Shown here: positions 6,514-12,579 of the stretch, piece by piece
Position numbering within the stretch: position 1 is the first letter of the stretch
Layout of the letters: the number at the start of each line of letters is the position of its first letter
Assembly (NCBI GenBank): GCA_031365375.1
Contig: JANLXZ010000017.1
Location: 1 to 12,579 of the forward strand
Source: JAKFWF01 sp031365375
GTDB taxonomy: Bacteria > Pseudomonadota > Alphaproteobacteria > Rhizobiales > Hyphomicrobiaceae
Direction: 5' to 3'
DNA: 12,579 bases
Made by a program: the position numbers and the translations under genes
Notes under the pieces: model-generated
What the model saw: the letters and a program-made list of their open reading frames with translations, nothing else
What the model was told of the DNA's origin: nothing
The model's database searches: none

Positions 6514-6993
6514 CTATTCCACCTTCGGAAATCGCGCCTTGGCGAACGTCGGCACGCCGACCGCCTCGACTTGGGCGACGAACTTGCGGGCATCGGCCTC
6601 GGCAATCTTGTAATTGCCCATGGCGATGCCGACCCGCTTCAACATCGAACGCATCATTTCATCAGGGTTCGGCAAACCCATCCGCTCGCGCTCGACGACA
6701 GGCAATCGCGCATAAACGGCGGCCGTCACCTTCGAGTGGATGTAATCTTCGACGATGCAGCCTTCGAGTGCCGCGCCGTATTTGGCGTTCAGCTCGTGTG
6801 TCTTGTAGCAATTGGCGATGAACTCGTAGGTACCAAGCGCGCCCTTTGCTTGTTGTAGTCCGGCCAGATGAACGGCGGACGACTTGATATTAGCGATGTG
6901 ATCCCACGTCTTCGACTGGCCAACCGAAGATGTGGTTGAAAACATGAGCATGGGTACGACCGCACAAACGAGGCGACCTAGGAATGTTTTCAT
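6514..6993 (-). CDS. Secreted protein of unknown function, coupled to ilvB
   Basis: This 159-residue protein begins with a clear Sec signal peptide: Met-Lys, a basic residue at 7, a hydrophobic core to about residue 19, and a likely cut near residues 23-26. The mature part would be about 135 residues, in the periplasm. It is mixed alpha-helical by composition, with two cysteines (C62 and C79) that could form a disulfide. Its ATG overlaps the ilvB stop by 4 bases (ATGA), so its translation is almost certainly coupled to ilvB. I do not recognise the family and see no catalytic motif. A periplasmic protein tied to a cytoplasmic biosynthetic enzyme is odd; coupling may only fix its expression level. 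The gene is likely real given the signal peptide, the coupling and its intact length. Confidence 0.75.
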   Translation of the reverse strand: MKTFLGRLVCAVVPMLMFSTTSSVGQSKTWDHIANIKSSAVHLAGLQQAKGALGTYEFIANCYKTHELNAKYGAALEGCIVEDYIHSKVTAAVYARLPVVERERMGLPNPDEMMRSMLKRVGIAMGNYKIAEADARKFVAQVEAVGVPTFAKARFPKVE

Positions 6994-8756
6994 ACCAGCA
7001 TCTTGCCTTCCTTGCTGATCGCCTTGCCGATTGACTCGTCGGTGGCATCTTCGCCCAGCAACATCTCATTGTGTGCTTTGCCCGAAGGGATCATCGGGAA
7101 ACAATTGGCCAGCTGCGTCACGCGGCAATCGAAAATCACCGGCGCTTTCACATCGATCATCTCCTTGATGGCATCGTCAAGATCGGCGGGGTTGTCGCAC
7201 CGCATGCCGACGCCGCCGTACGCTTCCGCCAACTTGACGAAATCGGGCAGTGCCTCGGTGTAGCTCTCGGAGTAGCGGTTGCCGTGCAGCAGTTGTTGCC
7301 ACTGACGAACCATGCCCATGTACTGGTTGTTTAGGATGAAGATCTTCACCGGCAGCCGGTATTGGATCGCCGTGGACATCTCCTGAATGTTCATCAGGAT
7401 TGACGCGTCACCGGCGATATCGATGACGAGCGACTTCGGGTGCGCGATCTGCACGCCGATCGCCGCTGGCAAGCCGTAGCCCATGGTGCCAAGTCCGCCT
7501 GAGGTCATCCAGCGGTTGGGTTCTTCGAATTGGTAAAACTGGGCCGCCCACATCTGGTGCTGGCCGACTTCGGTGGTGATGTAGGTGTCGCGATGCTTGG
7601 TCAGCTCATAGAGCCGCTGCACCGCATACTGCGGCATGATCACGTCTTTCGTCGGCTTGTAGGAGAGAGACTTCTTGGCACGCCACGTATCGATTTGTTT
7701 CCACCAGCCCTTGTGTGCGGCCTTGTCCAACTGCGGCGCACGTGCCTTCCAGGCTTTCAACATTTCTTCCAGAACGTAAGTCACATCACCGACGATCGGC
7801 ACGTCGACCCGCACGTTCTTGTTGATCGACGAGGGATCGATATCGACGTGGATTTTCTTGCTGTTCGGAGCAAAGCCGCTGAGCCGTCCGGTGATGCGAT
7901 CGTCAAAGCGCGCGCCAATGTTGATCATCACGTCGCAATCGTGCATCGCCCAGTTCGACTCGTAAGTGCCGTGCATGCCGAGCATGCCGAGCCACTGCTT
8001 GTCCGATGCCGGATAGGCGCCGAGCCCCATCAGCGTCGAAGTAATCGGAAAGCCAGTCAGCCGCACCAATTCGCGCAATAGCTGGCTTGCCTTGGCGCCG
8101 GAGTTGATTACGCCGCCGCCGGTATAAAATAGTGGCTTCTTGGCGGTCGCCATCAGTTCGATCGCCTGCATCACGCCGGCCATTTCGGGCTTTAGACGCG
8201 GCTTGTAGGTCTTATGCTGGACGCCGGACGGGCCGGTATAGTTGCCGGTCGCGAACTGCACGTCCTTCGGTATATCGATGACGACCGGGCCGGGGCGGCC
8301 ACTGCGCGCCACGTGGAACGCCTCGTGGATGACACGAGCTAGATCGTTGACATCCTTCACCAGCCAATTGTGTTTGGTGCACGAGCGCGTGATGCCGACG
8401 GTATCGCATTCCTGAAAGGCATCCGAGCCGATCAAATGGGTCGGCACTTGCCCCGTGATGCAAACGACGGGGATCGAATCCATCAGCGCATCCGTGAGCC
8501 CAGTCACGGCATTGGTTGCGCCTGGCCCCGACGTTACCAGCACCACCCCGACTTTACCGGTCGAGCGAGCATAACCTTCCGCTGCATGCACGGCGCCGCC
8601 TTCCTGGCGGACCAAGATGTGCTTGACCTTCTCCTGCTGGAAAATCTCGTCGTAAATCGGCAGCACCGCGCCGCCGGGATACCCGAAGATGAACTCGACG
8701 CCTTGCTCCTGCAGGGCGGTGATTACCATTTCGGCGCCGGTCATCGTACGTGCCAT
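6990..8756 (-). CDS. ilvB: Acetolactate synthase large (catalytic) subunit
   Basis: This 588-residue thiamine-diphosphate enzyme condenses two pyruvates, or pyruvate with 2-oxobutyrate, in branched-chain amino-acid synthesis; it is also called ilvI in many genomes. The N-terminal TPP domain has the catalytic Glu52 in VRQEGGAVHAAEGYAR. The central domain shows the FDDR FAD contact (about 284-287). The C-terminal domain shows GLGTMGYGLPAAIG (421-434) and the Mg/TPP motif from GDAS (449) to Asn476-Asn477. GDAS in place of GDGS is usual in this group. The start is placed at the ATG at 8756, because GGAG sits 8 bases upstream; an in-frame ATG at 8774 (six residues longer) has no ribosome site. It lies 84 bases after miaA and its stop overlaps the next gene. 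Confidence 0.98.
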   Translation of the reverse strand: MARTMTGAEMVITALQEQGVEFIFGYPGGAVLPIYDEIFQQEKVKHILVRQEGGAVHAAEGYARSTGKVGVVLVTSGPGATNAVTGLTDALMDSIPVVCITGQVPTHLIGSDAFQECDTVGITRSCTKHNWLVKDVNDLARVIHEAFHVARSGRPGPVVIDIPKDVQFATGNYTGPSGVQHKTYKPRLKPEMAGVMQAIELMATAKKPLFYTGGGVINSGAKASQLLRELVRLTGFPITSTLMGLGAYPASDKQWLGMLGMHGTYESNWAMHDCDVMINIGARFDDRITGRLSGFAPNSKKIHVDIDPSSINKNVRVDVPIVGDVTYVLEEMLKAWKARAPQLDKAAHKGWWKQIDTWRAKKSLSYKPTKDVIMPQYAVQRLYELTKHRDTYITTEVGQHQMWAAQFYQFEEPNRWMTSGGLGTMGYGLPAAIGVQIAHPKSLVIDIAGDASILMNIQEMSTAIQYRLPVKIFILNNQYMGMVRQWQQLLHGNRYSESYTEALPDFVKLAEAYGGVGMRCDNPADLDDAIKEMIDVKAPVIFDCRVTQLANCFPMIPSGKAHNEMLLGEDATDESIGKAISKEGKMLV

Positions 8757-8840
8757 GTTGTAGTCTCCAAACATAAAGAATTGCTGCGACGCGAATATTG
8801 CGCTGCACCCTCAGCTCGGCTACGAATGAAGCTTCGCCCC

Positions 8841-9770
8841 TCAGAAATCAATAAATGAAATAATCTGATCGCGATTTCTTTCCGTATCTTGCGTGTTAAG
8901 CTCGTTCCACGTAATCATCTGTCTTTTGAGCCAAGTTATTTGTCTTTTTGCGAACTGTCGCGTTTCCGTCTTGGCATGCATCGCTGCAGCGTCCAAATGC
9001 ATCTGCCCTTCGATATGATTGATCAGCGGCCTAACCCCGAGTGCGCGCATCACCGGCAGATCGTCAGAAAGGTCGAGGTCGTGCAACCGACAAATCTCGT
9101 CCAACACGTTGGCGCGAATCATTGCATCGAAGCGCGTATCACATCGTGCCATCATTACCGCACGCTCGGGCATCAACACGAAACGAGCGGCTTGCGATGA
9201 CTCAATAACCGGCACCCCCGGGACTTTTTGCCAGTAGCTGAGAGATTTTCCCGTCGCGAGCACAACCTCGAACGCGCGCGTTATGCGCTGCGTATCGGTT
9301 GGCACGAGCCGCGCGGCCATGACCGGATCCTGCGCGGCCAGCGCCTTATGCAGCTCAGTCGACCCAACGCGCTCCGCTTCGCCTCGGCTGTGGCGCCGCA
9401 CCTCCTCCGGGATAGATGGGATCGGCGACAGCCCTTGCAACAGAGCCTTAAAATAGAGACCGGTGCCGCCAACGATGATCGCCACAGCTCCACGGGCGCG
9501 GGCATCAGCCAGCACCGGCTGGCAATCGGCAATGAATGCAGCGACCGAGTAGGCGACGGCACCCGAAACGTGTCCGAACAGCCGATGCGGAGCGCGCGCC
9601 TCCTCCTCAAGCGTCGGCCGCGCCGTCAGGATCCGCAATTCGCGATAAACCTGCATGCTATCGGCATTGATGATCACTGCGCGGCCAATATGTTCGGCTA
9701 ACGACAATGCGAGTGCCGACTTGCCGCTAGCGGTCGGCCCGGCGATAAGAACTACGCGGGGTTGTGTCAT
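8841..9770 (-). CDS. miaA: tRNA dimethylallyltransferase
   Basis: This 309-residue protein matches the usual length (300-320). MiaA transfers a dimethylallyl group from DMAPP to N6 of A37 in tRNAs that read codons starting with U, which stabilises codon pairing. Visible motifs are the P-loop GPTASGKS (11-18), INADSMQVYR (34-43) with the Asp that activates A37, the APHRLFG segment, VGGTGLYFKALLQGLSP (about 99-115), and the C-terminal RQFAKRQITWLKRQ tRNA-binding stretch. The last 60 or so bases are clearly AT-richer than the rest, but the frame is intact. The ATG at 9770 has no strong ribosome site. It diverges from serB and is probably the first gene of the string leading into ilvB. Confidence 0.97.
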   Translation of the reverse strand: MTQPRVVLIAGPTASGKSALALSLAEHIGRAVIINADSMQVYRELRILTARPTLEEEARAPHRLFGHVSGAVAYSVAAFIADCQPVLADARARGAVAIIVGGTGLYFKALLQGLSPIPSIPEEVRRHSRGEAERVGSTELHKALAAQDPVMAARLVPTDTQRITRAFEVVLATGKSLSYWQKVPGVPVIESSQAARFVLMPERAVMMARCDTRFDAMIRANVLDEICRLHDLDLSDDLPVMRALGVRPLINHIEGQMHLDAAAMHAKTETRQFAKRQITWLKRQMITWNELNTQDTERNRDQIISFIDF

Positions 9771-9823
9771 CGATAACGCATACCAAGGCTCACCGGCTAA
9801 ATCACTAGGACCAATCGAGTATC
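9771..9823. promoter_or_regulatory. Divergent intergenic region between miaA and serB
   Basis: Only 53 bases separate the two divergent start codons, so promoters for serB and for the miaA-ilvB string must lie here or reach into the coding regions. I could not pick out convincing -35/-10 boxes in either direction. The call rests on gene arrangement alone. Confidence 0.3.
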
Positions 9824-10741
9824 ATGAAGCGCAGTTATGCCATCGTCCTGACGAGCCCACCTGATCATCCCTCGCTCAGCGATTATGCCGTCGCACGCGC
9901 GTGGGCAGCGATCCCGGAGATGCAACGGCTGAATTTCGAATGGCTGCACCCGACGGAAGCGTGGCAGGCCCGATTTTTGAGTGACGATCAACCCGGGCAA
10001 ATTGCCGCCCTCCGTTCGTCAGTTGCGGCAGCCCTCAATGGCATCACCCTCGACGTCAACATCGTGGCTGACGAGATCGGCAAGCGGCGCAAAAAGCTGC
10101 TGGTCGCCGACATGGACTCGACGATCATTCAGCAAGAGTGCATCGACGAGATGGCCGACATGCTCGGCATCAAAGAAAAGGTGGCGGCGATCACCGAGCA
10201 GGCCATGCGCGGCGAGCTGAAGTTCGAGGACGCGCTTCTGGGTCGGCTCGGGCTCTTGGCCGGCCTAAAAGAGGCAGAGCTCGACCGTGTTTTTGAAGAG
10301 CGTATCACGGTGATGCCGGGTGCTCGAACTCTCGTTGCCACGATGAAATCGAATGGCGCGCGAGCCGCGTTGGTTTCCGGTGGCTTTACATTCTTCACCA
10401 GCCGCGTTGCTGAACGTGTCGGCTTTGACGAGCATCATTCCAATACTCTCGGCCTCACCGGCGGCAAATTGACCGGACGTGTCATCGGCCCGATCCTGGG
10501 GCGGGAGGCGAAACTCGCAACGCTTCAGCGGCTACGACACTCCCTGACGTTGCCGGCGGAGGCAACCTTAGCCGTCGGCGACGGCGCCAACGATCTTGCC
10601 ATGGTCAAAGCCGCTGGCCTCGGCGTGGCATTTCGAGCCAAACCGATCGTCGCTGCAGAGGCCGCGGCGAGCATTACGTATGGCGATCTGACAGCTTTGC
10701 TGTATTTGCAGGGCTACAAGCGATCCGAATTCGTCGGCTAG
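9824..10741 (+). CDS. serB: Phosphoserine phosphatase
   Basis: This 305-residue HAD-superfamily enzyme removes phosphate from O-phospho-L-serine in the last step of serine synthesis. The N-terminal 85 residues form the ACT-like extension found in the long bacterial SerB. The catalytic domain follows, with the nucleophile motif ADMDSTIIQQECIDE (Asp96 nucleophile, Asp98 acid/base), motif II LVSGGFTFF (Ser185), Lys230 in GREAK, and motif IV GDGANDLAM (Asp253, Asp257). All catalytic residues are present. The ATG at 9824 is preceded by a weak TCGAG. It is divergent from miaA and ends 5 bases from the stop of the converging membrane-protein gene, leaving no room for a separate terminator outside coding sequence. 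Confidence 0.97.
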   Translation: MKRSYAIVLTSPPDHPSLSDYAVARAWAAIPEMQRLNFEWLHPTEAWQARFLSDDQPGQIAALRSSVAAALNGITLDVNIVADEIGKRRKKLLVADMDSTIIQQECIDEMADMLGIKEKVAAITEQAMRGELKFEDALLGRLGLLAGLKEAELDRVFEERITVMPGARTLVATMKSNGARAALVSGGFTFFTSRVAERVGFDEHHSNTLGLTGGKLTGRVIGPILGREAKLATLQRLRHSLTLPAEATLAVGDGANDLAMVKAAGLGVAFRAKPIVAAEAAASITYGDLTALLYLQGYKRSEFVG

Positions 10742-10746
10742 AGCTT

Positions 10747-11439
10747 TCATCGCGAAAGCCAGCTGCGTGCCCTGCCAATAAAGTCCCGCGTTTGAGCCGC
10801 AATGCGCGTCTTGAACTCGATAAGCGTCGGTCGCAGCATCGCCCACCGGCCGCGCATAAGTTGTCCGAGACGATACTTCACAATGCGCGCATATCGCCAC
10901 GCCCACGAAGCGCGAATGGCCGCAAACATCCGGTCCTTCCAAGGCATGAACCAGTCGTGTGCCCGCGCGAACCAACCGATCTGCATCAACTTTGGCTGGG
11001 TCAAGTGATACAGCCGTGCCAGAATAGCAGTGCCGGCTATCTTTGCTCCGATAAATAACAGCCCCGCCGTAAGCGCGTGACCTGCCGCGATCAGATATAG
11101 CGCGACGAGCTTCAACGGTAATATCAGCAACGATGGTGTCACGAATGCAACCAGCGCGCCGTAAGGGGGCAGGCCAGCGATGAAACCTTCGACGTTCGCG
11201 ACGAGCTGGAATCGGGCGAGCCGTCCGATCCAAGCGGCGAGGGGCCTCCAGCCCCATTCCTCGAAGATCAGGATCAGCGCGAACAATACCTCGAACGCGC
11301 GCCGGATAACGAGCTTGATGATTGGCCACACGATTTTCACACAAGTTGTAGTCGCACGCGTTGTCCAACGCGCCAACCGCGCAGCCACCCCTTTCGCGCC
11401 TTCGGTCACTATCGCCAAAAAATTTTCTTGCCCGGCCAT
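10747..11439 (-). CDS. Membrane protein of unknown function
   Basis: The product has 230 residues from the ATG at 11439; a GTG directly in front (11442) is the alternative start. GAGG lies about 9 bases before the ATG. The protein is strongly basic, with a hydrophobic segment around residues 38-62 (IVWPIIKLVIRR...VLFALILIF) and a longer hydrophobic region around 95-140 that could cross the membrane two or three times (ALVAFVTPSLLILPLKLVAL, then AAGHALTAGLLFIGAKIAG). The C-terminal 85 residues are soluble, Arg/Trp-rich and probably cytoplasmic (HDWFMPWKDRMF, then SWAWRYARIVKYRLGQLMRG). I recall similar uncharacterised proteins in rhizobia but no function. It converges on serB with 5 bases between the stops. 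Confidence 0.75.
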   Translation of the reverse strand: MAGQENFLAIVTEGAKGVAARLARWTTRATTTCVKIVWPIIKLVIRRAFEVLFALILIFEEWGWRPLAAWIGRLARFQLVANVEGFIAGLPPYGALVAFVTPSLLILPLKLVALYLIAAGHALTAGLLFIGAKIAGTAILARLYHLTQPKLMQIGWFARAHDWFMPWKDRMFAAIRASWAWRYARIVKYRLGQLMRGRWAMLRPTLIEFKTRIAAQTRDFIGRARSWLSR

Positions 11440-11701
11440 CACGGAGAGCCTCGTTTAGTGCCATCGCCAATCAGCCGAAACATAACCTCGAGCCCCTCAG
11501 AGCCCGTTAACATCGGATGAGCGGCGAGACAAATGCGGTTGTAAGGGACGTTGGATACACTGCCCGCGACGACAGACCCTTGTGCGGAGGCGTTGTTTCA
11601 AGTATTCAGCCCGCAAGCTGCACTCACCGACATGGTTGGCCGGTCCGCATCTGCGCGTGTGCGCTGGATCAGGGCGACGATTAGCTTGAAAGATTGAGAC
11701 G
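11440..11701. other. Intergenic region upstream of rpmE
   Basis: About 260 bases lie between the divergent starts of the membrane-protein gene and rpmE. It should contain promoters for both, but I found no clear -35/-10 pair, operator repeat, tRNA or open frame with coding character. The rpmE start is preceded by AAAG and TGAG within 15 bases, which may serve as its ribosome site. Confidence 0.4.
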
Positions 11702-11926
11702 ATGAAGAAAGACGCCGACGTGCATCCCGATTACCACCAAATCAAGGTGGTTATGACCGATGGCACCCATTTCATGACGTATTCGACGTACGGCAAAGAG
11801 GGCGACACCTTGGCGCTCGATATCGATCCCTCGACGCACCCTGCCTGGACCGGCGGCGACCAGCGCCTGATGGATCGCGGCGGCCGTTTGTCGCGCTTCA
11901 AAAAGAAGTTCGAAGGCCTGTTTTGA
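11702..11926 (+). CDS. rpmE: 50S ribosomal protein L31
   Basis: This 74-residue protein matches alphaproteobacterial L31 along its whole length: the HPDYHQIKVVMTDGT start, the GKEGDTLALDIDPSTHPAWTG centre, and the RGGRLSRFKKKFEGL end. L31 sits at the interface of the large and small ribosomal subunits and helps their association. It contains no cysteine at all, so it is the zinc-free form and cannot serve as a zinc store. The gene stands alone between a 260-base upstream gap and a repeat-rich 456-base downstream gap. Confidence 0.97.
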   Translation: MKKDADVHPDYHQIKVVMTDGTHFMTYSTYGKEGDTLALDIDPSTHPAWTGGDQRLMDRGGRLSRFKKKFEGLF

Positions 11927-11941
11927 GTCGCACGGTGCAAT

Positions 11942-12021
11942 AGCGTTTTTCGCGTCTTTGCGCCACGACACCCACCGAACAATCGGCCCGCATCCTGCGG
12001 ATGACGCTTCGCTAATTCGCC
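11942..12021. repeat. 80-base direct repeat, copy A
   Basis: This stretch recurs at 12280-12358 in the same orientation with one single-base deletion and three substitutions (about 95% identity). It begins 15 bases after the rpmE stop. It ends in a palindrome-like core (GCGGAT, then GACGCTTCGCTA, then ATTCGC) typical of short REP-like sequences in rhizobial genomes. One substitution turns a G-C pair of that stem into a G-T wobble in this copy. Confidence 0.85.
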
Positions 12022-12105
12022 AAGCGGATTGATCTCGCCTCTCAAGGGTCATACGGGGCAGAGGGCCCGGCTTGGCCCGAAAATACCGCGTCTCACCTCC
12101 CCACA

Positions 12106-12252
12106 GCCGTCACCCCGACGCAGGTCGGGGCGATCGACAAGCATCGGTGGGCTCGGTGCTTGTGGCGACATGCGGAGCGGCGTCCGTTCCCATTCGAAAC
12201 AGACAGACCGCGGGACGTTGTCGTGTGTCCCGGCCTCCGCCGGGATGACGGC
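12106..12252. repeat. REPIN-like palindromic element with 27-base inverted ends
   Basis: The left end (12106-12132) and the reverse complement of the right end (12226-12252) share 21 of 27 bases, including an identical GCCGTCA outer heptamer. Each end folds by itself. The left gives a perfect 7-bp stem (CCCCGAC/GTCGGGG, loop GCAG at 12120-12123); the right gives a perfect 7-bp stem (TCCCGGC/GCCGGGA, 4-base loop at 12235-12238). Four of the six differences form two compensatory stem pairs. The inner part holds a further inverted repeat (ACAAGCA at 12137-12143 and TGCTTGT at 12157-12163). This is the layout of a REPIN: two REP units in inverted orientation, mobilised in trans. No transposase gene is present in the window. 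Confidence 0.65.
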
Positions 12253-12279
12253 TTTGGGTGGTTGGTGGCGAAGTCGGAC

Positions 12280-12358
12280 AGCGTTTTCGCGTCTTTGCGC
12301 CACGACATCCACCGAACAATCGGCCCGCATCCTGCGGATCACGCTTCGCTAATCCGCC
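12280..12358. repeat. 80-base direct repeat, copy B, with REP-like hairpin
   Basis: This is the second copy of the repeat at 11942-12021. Its end forms a perfect hairpin (GCGGAT at 12334-12339 with ATCCGC at 12352-12357), overlapped by a competing small hairpin (CCGCA at 12325-12329 with TGCGG at 12333-12337). The repeat ends 24 bases before the stop codon of the partial minus-strand gene, so on that strand the hairpins lie just downstream of the gene and might act in transcript ending. Confidence 0.85.
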
Positions 12359-12382
12359 TGCGCCATGCGGACCTGCACTTAC

Positions 12383-12579
12383 TTAGCGGCGCGCGGACGC
12401 GGTGAACGCGGTGTGAAGTTGCGCCAATTGCGCTGCGACCGGGTTTGCGATTACCCCGTCCGCCGGCTTCTCGATCGCACGATCGATCTGCATGATCCGG
12501 TCGTTCAAGCCGAAGCTCTCCCCGATCAGCGCCCGCAGGCCGGCCGGCAAATTCTCAAAATTTTGAATGTGAGAAGGGC
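12383..12579 (-). CDS. RcdA-like protein, DUF1465 family (C-terminal part, cut by window end)
   Basis: Reading the minus strand from the window edge, one frame stays open for 65 codons to a TAA at 12385-12383; the other two frames stop within 18 codons. The product ends ...NFENLPAGLRALIGESFGLN..., then a RIMQIDRAI helix, NPVAAQLAQLHTAF and a short basic tail. The pattern (Leu-Pro near the start, Leu-Ile-x-x-Ser-x-x-Leu, Arg-Ile/Val-x-x-x-Asp, Asn-Pro-Val-x-x-Gln-x-x-x-Leu-x-x-Ala-Phe) matches my memory of the C-terminus of alphaproteobacterial RcdA/DUF1465 proteins. RcdA is the ClpXP adaptor hub that promotes CtrA degradation in the cell cycle. The C-terminal tail contributes to cargo and adaptor contacts. 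The coding call is firm; the family is a moderate-confidence inference from 65 residues. Confidence 0.6.
   Translation of the reverse strand, partial: PSHIQNFENLPAGLRALIGESFGLNDRIMQIDRAIEKPADGVIANPVAAQLAQLHTAFTASARR

Noticed and set aside
8554..8808. Possible leader peptide for ilvB attenuation (frame starting MQRNIRVAAILYVW)
   Set aside because: The frame contains several branched-chain residues but runs far into ilvB without stopping. No terminator/antiterminator pair was found in the 84-base gap, so classical attenuation is not supported.
10743..10759. Hairpin GCTTTC/GAAAGC between the convergent serB and membrane-protein genes as a shared terminator
   Set aside because: The stem has only 6 bp, there is no T-run on either side, and it overlaps the coding end of the membrane-protein gene.
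11927..11955. Intrinsic terminator directly after rpmE
   Set aside because: Only a 3-bp GCA/TGC stem is present before a short T-run (11946-11950), too weak to call.
12049..12342. Small open frames on both strands in the repeat region after rpmE
   Set aside because: Their translations follow the palindromic repeats, resemble spurious small proteins annotated in rhizobial genomes, and have no ribosome site or domain.

Overview
The window looks like chromosomal DNA of an alphaproteobacterium, most likely a member of the Hyphomicrobiales near Bradyrhizobium, Rhodopseudomonas or Xanthobacteraceae. The grounds are the moderately high GC content, the protein sequences (cysteine-free L31, Roseobacter/rhizobial-type SoeA, a DUF1465/RcdA-like C-terminus), the serB / miaA-ilvB-ilvH neighbourhood, and short palindromic junk repeats of a kind common in that order. 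The assignment is an inference from sequence memory, not a search.

Layout. (1) Bases 1-522 hold the C-terminal third of a CrtI-type phytoene desaturase (+). (2) Bases 621-1541 hold an AEC-family permease (+). It collides tail to tail, with a 35-base overlap, with a large cytoplasmic molybdopterin/4Fe-4S oxidoreductase (-, 1507-4374) that most resembles SoeA of the sulfite dehydrogenase SoeABC; no soeB or soeC is present here. (3) Bases 4496-9770 form one minus-strand gene string, read in the order miaA, ilvB, a secreted 159-residue protein coupled to ilvB by an ATGA overlap, a 14-codon micro-ORF, a vapB-vapC toxin-antitoxin pair, a glutathione S-transferase and ilvH. The two subunits of acetolactate synthase are therefore separated by about 1.9 kb of other genes. 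(4) serB (+) diverges from miaA over 53 bases and converges, 5 bases apart, on a small membrane protein of unknown function (-). (5) rpmE (+), a repeat-rich intergenic stretch, and the end of an RcdA-like gene (-) close the window.

Functions. The core is ordinary housekeeping: branched-chain amino-acid synthesis (ilvB, ilvH), serine synthesis (serB), tRNA modification (miaA) and ribosomal protein L31 (rpmE). Accessory elements are the orphan SoeA-like enzyme with the AEC permease, the VapBC module wedged into the ilv string, and the palindromic repeats after rpmE.

The most unusual items are a 147-base REPIN-like element (12106-12252), whose two inverted ends each fold into a 7-bp hairpin kept intact by paired compensatory substitutions; two roughly 80-base direct repeats flanking it; the soeA-like gene without partner subunits; and the micro-ORF with a 10-base-phased direct repeat in front of vapBC. 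I see no CRISPR array, prophage, tRNA or rRNA, and no clearly new multi-gene system.
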